Shown here: piece after piece, positions 37,416 to 46,643 of the stretch
Numbering within the stretch: position 1 is the stretch's first letter
How the letters are laid out: each line of letters begins with the position of its first letter
DNA from: Ciona savignyi
Taxonomy: Eukaryota; Chordata; Ascidiacea; Phlebobranchia; Cionidae
Direction: 5' to 3'
NCBI GenBank assembly: GCA_000149265.1
Contig: CH003407.1
Location: 1,262,042-1,326,041 of the forward strand
DNA length: 64,000 nt
The notes under the pieces: generated by a model
What the model was told of the DNA's origin: nothing
Database searches by the model: none
The model's input: only the letters and a program-made list of their open reading frames with translations
Made by a program: the position numbers and the translations under genes

Positions 37416-37598
37416 TTAATTAGTCCGTTTGAATCCACTTAACATTCGTTGTGCCTTGCACAAGGACAAAATCACATAGAATATGGTCAGGGTAAAGATC
37501 GAACCAAGTACCTTTAATGTTAGGTCTCCATTCCTGAATTCCTGACTGGATTTATATACATTTAAACCTTTAACAGTTCTTCCAACATTTTGTTGCAT
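37416..37598 (-). CDS. possible 60-aa single-pass membrane microprotein, unrecognised
   Basis: No family recognised. A 60-codon frame has a polar N-terminus with several Lys/Arg, one strong hydrophobic segment (VLGSIFTLTIFYVILSL, about residues 30-46) and a basic tail (QRMLSGFKRTN), the plan of a small tail-anchored or single-pass protein. It lies about 640 bp upstream of the LRRC28-like start on the same strand. Alternatively it is one exon of an unseen gene, or chance. No conserved motif helps decide. Confidence 0.35.
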   Translation of the reverse strand: MQQNVGRTVKGLNVYKSSQEFRNGDLTLKVLGSIFTLTIFYVILSLCKAQRMLSGFKRTN

Positions 37599-38352
37599 TG
37601 CAGAGTTGTTTGCACCTTTACACTTTCAACAATCACTATTATGCAAATTCTGGAAAAGAAGCTTTATTTTGCGCAGGAACTTTTGATCATCATAAAAAAA
37701 CGTATACATTGAAATCTGCATTTAAAAATGGACCTAATGCAGCACAGTGGTAAGTAAAAGTGAATGCCAACTAAAGAACAAATGGCAAAATAATTTCATG
37801 TAACTGGGCTTTATTATTTGGGGTATTTTATATGCAAATCAGCGGCAGTAAACATGGCAGTGTAGAATGAACTAAAAAGTTTTGGAAAAACTTTAAAATA
37901 AACTTAACATTCTAGGCATACCAGCAATCAGCAGGAATACTTTACTAAATGCACATTTTCACCTAGCACATTTAGCAGTTAGCACACTTTTACATCTTTG
38001 CATGCAAATTGTGTCAGTTATATTAAGTTAAAGTTTTAAATTGTAAAGATGTATTATTCATCAACAACCAACGTTGGTGAACTCACACTTCTGGGTAATT
38101 TAAAAGGCTATTGCAGTGTGTTATGAATGATTTTAAACCTATTTCAATGAAATTGTATTGATGATGAATTCACACAAAAAAAGAAAACATTAAGTAAAAT
38201 TATTAATAAACCAACCACTATGAACTGCATCAATAATTATAAGAAATTAAATATTAATACTGTATGCAAATCATAAGTGGTATAGTAGTGGCAGTGACAT
38301 TATGCAATAAGAAGTTATAGGTTTGGCTTCCATTTAACAAAGAATACAAAAG

Positions 38353-38358
38353 TTTATT
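38353..38358 (-). terminator. possible polyadenylation signal of the HDEL CREC gene
   Basis: AATAAA on the minus strand about 110 bp after the stop at 38465. Confidence 0.4.
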
Positions 38359-38464
38359 CTTATGACAAGAAATTGTAGGAAAAAGGTGGTGTAACTATAT
38401 AGCAATTAATAGTGAAATAGATTGAGAAATTGTTACAGCATTTTTTAACTCGTTAAAACACAAG

Positions 38465-39645
38465 TTACAACTCATCATGGTTTTTCAAGAGCTGTCTCCC
38501 ATAATCTGTTGCATCACTGTCCACCCACAACGCATGGTTGTTAAGAATCTCGTCAACCGACAACTTCCCATCCCCGTCCTGATCGGATTCCTCAATCAAA
38601 TGGTCGGCCTCGTCACGAGCCTCATGGGTGTTGTCCGACGCCACCCACTGCACAATTTCCTCACCTTTCAACACCCCGTCTTTGTTTTGATCTAAATCCT
38701 CCGTAAACTTATCAGTTTCAACAATCTTCCAGTCTGGATCTTTGTGAGTGTCATGTTCCTTGGAGTCAGTAAGGAACTCATCCAAATCAATCCCACCATC
38801 TTTATTCAAATCTGCACTCGATAACTTATCAGCCAACAAAACTTCACGAGTTGCAGGGCTAAACTGTGGGTGCTTGAAGTTAATATATTCATCTAACACA
38901 AGGCTTCCATCATGGTCACGATCGGCGGCGGTAAACATGGCAGTGTCTTTGTTATAAGTTTTCAAGAAATTCTTCCAGTCTGGACTTAGCCCCTGGAACT
39001 GCTCCGATTCAATGTCAAAGTCCTCTCCATAAAGAAACGAGGAGTATTCTTTCCGAGTGATTTTCCCATCTTCATTCTCATCCACGGAACTGAATTCTTG
39101 CCGAGAATCTTCGGTTTCGAAATCATTCAGGGATTTCAGCGACCATGATTCTAACTCAGCATAATCGACAAACCTGAAGAAAACAATTGAAGAAAATGCA
39201 TTCTTTTCATTAAGTTTCATGTTAGCTAAATAAAAAAAAGGCACAAAAAGTTAAAAATTATTTTGAGTTTTGTAATACAGATTTTTGAAAAATGGGATGA
39301 TGACTGGTGTTACATAAAATTGGGTCATGTGTCACATTATTTATTTGAAACCATTTTAAAATAGGCTAAAACTTAGAAAAAAACAGAAACTGTGGCAATA
39401 TAAGCTATACTTTTGAAACTACAAATTTTTCCTTACCCGTCTTTGCCTTGATCAATTTTATTTTGCACCAACTTGGCCAGCAATTCTTTTTGCTCACTTT
39501 CTGGCAAATTGAAAATGTCGTCCTGGCCTTCCTCCAACCCAAATAAAACTTCTTTATCACTTTTACCCCCTCCGGTGTGGAGTTCTTGTGCTTTACAGTG
39601 AAAGATAGTGGTGGTAAAGACGAGTAAGGAACTTAACTTCATCAT
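38465..39645 (-). CDS. CREC-family EF-hand protein of the ER (calumenin/reticulocalbin-like), HDEL end, 2 exons
   Basis: Calcium-binding protein of the secretory-pathway lumen. Exons 39437-39645 and 38465-39173 join in phase (2+1) to 305 residues, the usual CREC size of about 315. A signal peptide opens the protein (KLSSLLVFTTTIFHCKAQ). Six EF-hand loops follow: DQGKDGFVDYAEL (split by the intron), DENEDGKITRKEY, DRDHDGSLVLDEY, DLNKDGGIDLDEF, DQNKDGVLKGEEI and DQDGDGKLSVDEI, all with the central glycine and the final acid. It ends HDEL, an ER-retrieval signal. Its upstream neighbour at 41006-42025 is a paralog with the intron at the same place and phase, so the pair arose by tandem duplication. 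Whether calumenin or reticulocalbin is the closer relative is not settled. Confidence 0.93.
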
Positions 39646-41005
39646 GAACTATCTCAAGAATCTATATTTTCTTCCCTACCATACCAAATTCTGCAATGCA
39701 AATAAATATGTAGAAACCGGTAATTTGGCAAAATTTTATTATTTAAATCTCTGAAAATCATTTTTAGAGTTTTGAAGAAATCGCAATTCAAAAATTAGTC
39801 TTTGGTACAATTCTATTTGCTATGTACTGGTCACTAACAGTTTCTTATTTTAAAAATAGGTCATTTATTTTACAAACAAATATGTAGAATGTTAATGTAT
39901 ACATTCTAGGTGCACAAGATAACTAAGTGTATCTCAAGTTGGGATTTTGTAAGATATCACAAGATGATGAATACAAATTGTAATTGGATTAAAATTATTA
40001 AAATTGACACAAATTAGAATAACAGCATTTATTGGCCACATAACAAACCCAAAATCATATTAAAAGCCGATACAGAATTTCATTTATTACAGTTCTTTAC
40101 AGAAAATTCAAACTTTAAAAAGATTAATTCATAAGAAATAGTGAAAACTAGCGACGACTTACAGAAATGTGGATACAGAATTTGTTGTATTTATGCATAT
40201 CTTTCCAAAAACAAACTAAAGTTGAACAAATACAATTTTAAAAAGGTTTATCTACATGAAAAAAAAATTAGGAATATATGGTTATTCGTCTTAATACCTC
40301 ACGCCCACAGTCTGATTGCCGGAGCAATTTCAGTGTATTTCATTACAAAAATATACTGCAAAATTTATTGAATGGGAAATAGTGACATGCAACATAAAGG
40401 ATTGGCAGAAACAAGGGTACAGAAGTTTTTGTAAAAACAGGCATCAAGTACATAATTTCCTAGAATTAAAATGCCAAATGAAAGCCTTGCTATACAGTGA
40501 ATGTTTTGCGTATTAATCGAGCATTTATAAAAAAAAGAAACTGCAATTCTATGTGAAAAGATTGATTTGACTAATAGGATTAGAAATGAAGCTATTGTAG
40601 TATGTGACAGTTTTTAACCAACTAATTAATTCAGAAATATAATTTTTTCAAAAAATACAACTCAAAACATCGAACAACCAAACACTTCTGACTAGATGTA
40701 AAAGGCAATAATTTTAATAAATTTTGAGTAACATTTTAATTGACATGGGCAAAGGTAAATCAGGGAAGAAAACATATGATGGAGTTTTTGCATTTGTACA
40801 AAGCCACACGAATACCTCAAATTACCAGAAATTAAAACAATAGAAAGTTTAAAAAACTGAATATAATAGACAGAAGAAGTCATGCGAATGCTAATAAACC
40901 TGGTATTCATGCACATTATAAAGGTAGCTCCATGCATATGAGAAAAAATGAACCCCTTGCATACAGAACCCAGGATGTATGCAAAACAAAAACTGTCATA
41001 AATCG
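39646..41005. other. spacer between the two CREC genes
   Basis: AT-rich, no supported gene; small open frames at 40141-40516 and 40692-40937 lack support. Contains the 5' region of the HDEL gene (an acceptor 'ttgcattgcag' about 50 bp before its ATG) and the 3' UTR of the HDEF gene. Confidence 0.5.
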
Positions 41006-42025
41006 TTAAAACTCGTCATGATTCAGCATCAACTGCCGGCCATAATCGGTAGCGTCACTTTCAACCCACAATTCATGGTTATTCACGATCTCGTCGGCGG
41101 TGAGCTTCAGATCTCCGTTGGAATCCGATTCCGTCATGAGGTGATCAGCCTCGTCGTTAGCTTCTTCCGAGTTGTCCGGATCAATCCACTGCAAGATCTC
41201 CACCCCTGTAAGCAGTTTATCATCATTCTCGTCCAATTCATCGAATCTTTCGGATTCTGAAGCACCGAGCTCGTCGTCACCTGCATTTTTACTGTCCTTT
41301 AAAAACTCGTCTAAATCAATACCGCCGTTTTTATTCGCATCTGATTCTTCTAATTTGTCCTCGAGTAAAACTTGACTTGTTGCATCGTTTCTTCTGGGTT
41401 GTTTGAAGTGGAGAAATTCGAGAAAGTCAAGAAGTTCATCTTTATTAGCGTCCGCTGCAGCAAAGAGCTTTTTATCCTTTATATATTGCTGCTTCTTCTC
41501 TACAGCCTCATCGTTGGTGGGATTAGTGAACTCCGGACTTTCTTCTCCGTATTCCTTCCCGTTAGTGTCCTCCGAGTGCTCTTGCCAAGAGATGGCACCA
41601 TCTTTATCCACATCCTGCAACCCAAATTCTTCTTTGGCATCATCATTTTCAAACGAATCAAAAGCTTTTAAGGTCCAAGCGTGAAGTTCCTTTAGGTCAA
41701 CGAATCTGCGAATTTAAAACAAAATGATACAGTACTCTAGTTTAATTTACCCGTAGGTGTAGAAATATACAGAAAAAAACACCAACCCATCTTTATCGGC
41801 ATCCATTTTCTTTTCGACCAAATTCCTCAGTCTGCTTTTTTGCTCCTCCGGTGGTAGATCCAAAACATCATCATCATCATAATCTTCATCCTCAAACAAA
41901 ACTTCTTTATCTAAAACTGATTGTTTCTTTTGGGGGGACCCATCTTTCTTGATCACAGAGCGAGAAAAAACAGCCCCAAACAGTGCAATGGCAAGCAGTG
42001 CTCCAGATATACTACGTACCCTCAT
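41006..42025 (-). CDS. CALU: CREC-family EF-hand protein of the ER (calumenin-like), HDEF end, 2 exons
   Basis: Exons 41787-42025 and 41006-41705 join in phase to 312 residues. Signal peptide ISGALLAIALFGAVFS, then an acidic stretch (EDEDYDDDD). Six EF-hand loops lie in the same positions as in the neighbour at 38465, but three have lost the central glycine: DANKDELLDFLEF, DENDDKLLTGVEI and DSNGDLKLTADEI; the fourth has Asn for Asp (DANKNGGIDLDEF). The C-terminal HDEF is the variant retrieval signal of vertebrate calumenin. The intron falls after the first two bases of the glycine codon in loop 1, exactly as in the paralog. I chose the ATG at 42025; the codon three positions upstream is GTG. 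An acceptor (ttttcag) ends nine bases before it. Confidence 0.93.
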
Positions 42026-42361
42026 TATTAACACTGAAAATTAAACTTAAGAAAAAAAATTAGCTCTTGTCAATTTGAGAATATACCGTAGTACTAACAA
42101 AGAATCTCAAATTTAACAATGGAAAAATAGTACAAGCAATTTTTTAGAAAAAAACTTATTTTGACTGTGTGTTGAGAAATATGTTGATTTATAGTTTGTA
42201 TGCTTTTAGTGGGCTGCTTTGATATTGAGCATACACGATTTTTAGTTAAAACCAGCCACAATTCTCACAAGTCACTAGTGCTTTTAAATACTTAAAACTA
42301 CAGATTTAATGATTTAAACCAGAAGCATATTTAATTTTTTCAGTGAAAATAAAAACACAAG

Positions 42362-42500
42362 TGAGTTATCACATGGTCAATTGTCAGATTATCTCATGCC
42401 CAACGTTCGTTTACTCGAGCTGTTTTAGTGTGTTGTGTATGATTTAGACATTTTTCAGGTTTTAGTAGGGCCCATTAAACTGTTTTTAGGCAATGTCCTT
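42362..42500 (-). repeat. SINE fragment (reverse)
   Basis: Middle part of the tRNA-headed family ('gtgtgttgtgtatgatttag' ... 'cccattaaactg'). Confidence 0.65.
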
Positions 42501-42522
42501 TGGGTGTCTTTCTCCTTTCCAA

Positions 42523-42808
42523 CAGATTAGTTTGGTGGGTTAGTACATCGCCTTTTAGTCATAGGTTGAAGGTATGAAACTGGTCACTGCATTTTGATTG
42601 TGTACCAAAGCAATGCACTTAACTGACATTTCCTGGACTTATCGGATTAACGAGTTCTACTACATTGAAGTAAAGTGTGAATCATACACAACAAACTACA
42701 ATAGCTCCAGTAACCCGACAGTGCGTGCAAGATAAAGTGAGGATTGCCTGTGTGTTAACCACCTTGGTTTTTCCATTAACAAAGAAAAATATCCTATCCA
42801 ATCCTACC
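42523..42808 (+). repeat. SINE copy, diverged
   Basis: Head 'agattagtttggtgggttag', tail 'atcctatccaatcctaccc'; follows the reverse fragment at 42362 to give a tail-out pair. Confidence 0.75.
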
Positions 42809-43333
42809 CAAAGACACAACCGACCAGTATTAAACCTATAACATTTTCCCTAAAGGGCGACTTACTACTCTTATCAAACTGTTTGGTTGGGAATTGATAT
42901 CAACCTACCAACACAACATGTATATTTTAACATACACTTCAAAAGAAAGTCCAATGTTCAGTACTTCTTTAGTTGAGGCATAGAAAGTATTTCCGAACTA
43001 GTATAAACTAGATAAGTTTTGAATGCAAAAACTTTGTTTATACTGTATTCGCGTGTAAAAAATGCTGTCATACCCTAAACCTAAACGAATACACTTCTTT
43101 GTAAAGTGTGATTTGTCTCTAAAGGCTACGTGTTCAACACGATGATACTTTCTCCTTTCCGCGTCAATTCATTTCGTCCGTCGAAACTAAAGAGCGTGGC
43201 GGGAAATGGCCAGATACAGAAACTGGCATCATACCCCACTTATTTTGTGTTGTTTGTTTTGTCAAACAGTACTAATGTAAAATGTTTGCAGCAATATCGA
43301 GCGGTAATCTGACGTTTGCTCGTGTGATAACTC

Positions 43334-43500
43334 CTAGGATAGAATAGCCGATAGAATATTCATGTTTATTCCCGCGAATGGGAAAACCATGGGGATTAAC
43401 ACACCAGCAATCGTCAGATAACCCACGCCGACTAGCTATGGACCAGTCATACGAACCTTCGGCTGAAAGGCATCGTACTTACCCACCAGACTAATCTTTC
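43334..43500 (-). repeat. SINE copy with internal deletion (reverse)
   Basis: Tail and head are present ('ggatagaatagccgatag' ... 'cttcggctgaaaggcatcg') but about 100 bp of the middle is missing. Confidence 0.75.
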
Positions 43501-43820
43501 GAACCAAATTTACTAGAATACAACATGAATATCCAATGCCATATACATTTTCCTTAAGGAAAACTTTCTGATCTAACTTCAAGTTTTATTTTGTTTTTGA
43601 AAGAATAGGGCCTACGAAATTCATCTCAGGTGTCCGCAATACAGTGTGTCCATTATAACTTGAATAATCGTGAAAAACTATTTTCTGCAGGTTATCATAA
43701 CCTATTGTGTATAAGCTGTTCAAGTAACTGCAAAACGACAACGAAAGCACTTATTTTATTTTTAGTTTGTTTAGTAAAGTGTATTTTTTGTGTCCACTGT
43801 GCAAATACCATTTGTTTTCT

Positions 43821-44114
43821 AGGATAGGATAGGATATTCATCTTTATCCCGTGAATGGGAAAACCAAGGGGGTTATCACGCGGGCAATCGTCAGATCACC
43901 TCGCGCCCATCGTCGGGTTACCTGAGCTATTTCAGTGGGTTGTATATGATAGACACGTTCCTTTAATTTAGTAGAACCCATTAATCCGCTGGGTTTAGGC
44001 AATGTCCGTAAAGTGCCTTGCCCAAGGACACAACCGACTAGCTAGCGATCAGTTTCGCACCTGCAACCTTTCGATTGAAAGGCGACGCACTTAACCGCTA
44101 GACCAGCCGGGCGG
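43821..44114 (-). repeat. best-preserved copy of the tRNA-headed SINE (reverse)
   Basis: About 294 bp. Read on the minus strand it starts GGCTGGTCTAGCGGTTAAGT (tRNA A-box-like), has a B-box-like GGTTGCAGGTGCGAAACT, a body with CCTTGGGCAAGGCACTT, and ends in TATCCTATCCTATCC. This is the layout of a tRNA-derived SINE with a pentanucleotide tail. Composite SINEs have been described in Ciona; I cannot confirm identity without a repeat library. Confidence 0.88.
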
Positions 44115-44438
44115 ACAAAAAGAATTTTCTAGAATTTTTCATAGGGGAAATTAATATTTAACTTCGTCCGCAGGATCTTTAAGGGCACATATGCTCAACT
44201 CCGTGTAAAGCATTTTTCACCGCAATCGTACTGGTACATGCTCACGCTCCTCGTTGGAGGGAACTCTATCCTTTGCTGCATCTTCAGTTCTCGTTTGGTT
44301 TTCACGTTTTTAATATTTAGTCACCTTTTTAATAACGTGTTTCAATACTGTTCGTTGTGCAGCCTTTACCTATTCTTGTGTTGTGATTTTTTAGTCGCAG
44401 CTAGTAATACTAGGGCAAAAATGAATAAAATAAACTTA

Positions 44439-45387
44439 GGGGAAGAGTGGGTAAAATGGGCCCTTTAGTTGCAAATCGGATTTTTTACTGATATAAAGCC
44501 CGCTGGACTTAAGTTTTTCATGTGGTGTCACCTAATACCAAAGTCTTCACAAATAACATGTTAACTTTCTAATAATTTTTGTTAAATATATTTTATCAAC
44601 AAAGAAAAATATTTCGTTAGTGGCCCATTTTAGACAAGGGTGTAGTCTAAAATGGGCCCCGGCCCGTTTTCGATATTAATATTACGTTAGATAACAGTAT
44701 CAATATTCGCTTCCCATATAAACAATGTTATTACTTTTCTTTTTATGATGTAGTTTTTTTTTTAATTTAACACTTTGGATTACAGCAATTACTTTTTATT
44801 TAATACCCAACTACTAGTATACTAATGCAATAACACCTTGCTACTTTAGTGGAAGCATAACTATCAATTCATGTTATTAATAGCATTTAGAAAACCCGTT
44901 TATAGATTATTGTGAAACACATAATATGACTGTTAGTGCTAAGTCCAGCCCTTAAGTACTGTTAATGCTAAGTCTAGTCCCGTTAGTTACCAAATGAACA
45001 CAGGGGGCCCATATTAGACAGGTGCCAACATACGACTTAAAATCTCTATAAAAAATTCTTTAAAAAAGAAGTTTTATTACTACCAGTAAAAGTAGGTCTA
45101 GGCTATATAGTTCTATTTAACTACAGTAAAAGTTATTTTAATATTTGATCTTTTCTATTATATATTAGCAGAAAACAAAAATTGCAAATTTAGATTCAGA
45201 CGTTCTCAAACCGAAATAACTACAGAAAACATTGAGTTTGGTGATTTCACGCTCAAACTTCGGTTTGGAGATTCCATAATTTGATATACTGACACTGGTT
45301 CTTGCAGCAAATTTTATTCTTTAAAATATATTGAAAATTGGAGGGGGCCCATTTTACCCACGTGGCCCATTTTACCCACTTTTCCCC
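44439..45387. mobile_element. ~950-bp non-autonomous inverted-repeat element with TA flanks
   Basis: Left end GGGGAAGAGTGGGTAAAATG GGCC; the inverted right end GGGGAAAAGTGGGTAAAATG GGCC has one mismatch. TA stands directly outside both ends. The right terminus carries a second inverted copy of the GTGGGTAAAATGGGCC motif. Inside, 44618-44657 forms a perfect 14-bp hairpin (GGCCCATTTTAGAC, loop 9). No coding frame. Confidence 0.78.
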
Positions 45388-46643
45388 TATATGTTGCATT
45401 GGATTTAGTACTCCATGTGTCTGTACGACTATTCGCTGGCCATGTTTTCGCCGCTGGTGTTGATTTGTTTCTTTATCAGTTTATAACTGACATCAAAAAT
45501 GCAATCAAGCTGGTTTAATCTTTTACAATTAAATGTTTGTAATTCCCGTTTTGTTATGGTCTATATCAAAGTTTAAAGCCCCCTTTTTGCATATAGGCCT
45601 ACTTTTAATGGGACCTAAAATGATACTGGCTTGTCGCTAATTTCTCTCGGATTTCTTAGCATGGTTCCGCTTTATATAAAGAGAACTTCGGTTGGCTGGG
45701 GACATATAAACCTTCTCGTAAGTAGAGGATGTGGTGTCACTCGTCGCAAAGTCTCACTCGAAATAGTTTAATAGTTTCTTGCCGAGCGAACGCTAACAGA
45801 ACGGCATAGCAAAATCAATATGCAATTTTAAAAAAGGCCAATAATTAGCGACCAGTGTGATTATAAAACTGACCACATTGTTGCTGTTGCATTGAACTAA
45901 CGATAATGCGTTTCCCCCGCATTAGGGATAAAATAAGGTTTTATCTCAAGTAAGATGCGCATAGTAATCAATAGGGTAAAACTTTAAATCTAAATGTTCT
46001 ACATCTACACAGATATGTGCTGTTGAATATTCAGGTGTCTGATATGTGTTGAAGGTTCGAATCCTATTTAAAACTTACAAATAATATTGCGCTGTCAAAA
46101 GAAAACCGAGAAATATCAGTTTCGTTTTTACCGGCGAGGGGCCTCCCTCTTTTCAATCGATTATTCTTTTTATCCTTATGAGACAAACTGAGCCACAAAA
46201 AGGACTTTCTCTTAAAATCGTGCCTTCTTATAGGCCTATATATTTTTCTTACATAAAGCCTTAGATTTTTACTAATTTAAATTAATGCATTTGGCCGGGA
46301 GTGAAAGAGTTAAATACCATGAATAAAAATTCTCATTTAAATGACATTTAAAATAGCAAATAGTTATATACATATCATTACTATGAGGTATAACTTGCCA
46401 TATCCGGCGCATAAGGATCAATTGAATTGGTTAAACGGCATCTATACCGGTTTCTTGTCAAGTTGGCAAAATTATACAACTAGATTTGCACATCAAGTTA
46501 TGTTCCAATATTAATTTTGCTACGTTTATAGCTGCCGCGTTCTGTCAACGAATTAAGCACAATTTATAAAGATTTTTGTAAATATATGTATTTGCGCTAC
46601 TTACACGACTTAATTAAAACACGAAGTACAGTTTACGAACAGT

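Larger units (their letters stand above)
42026..46643. other. repeat-filled intergenic stretch
   Basis: No supported gene. Contains at least four SINE copies, the inverted-repeat element at 44439-45387, and about 1.2 kb (45390-46600) of sequence with no recognised feature. Open frames at 43130, 43630 and 44238 are unsupported. Confidence 0.6.
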
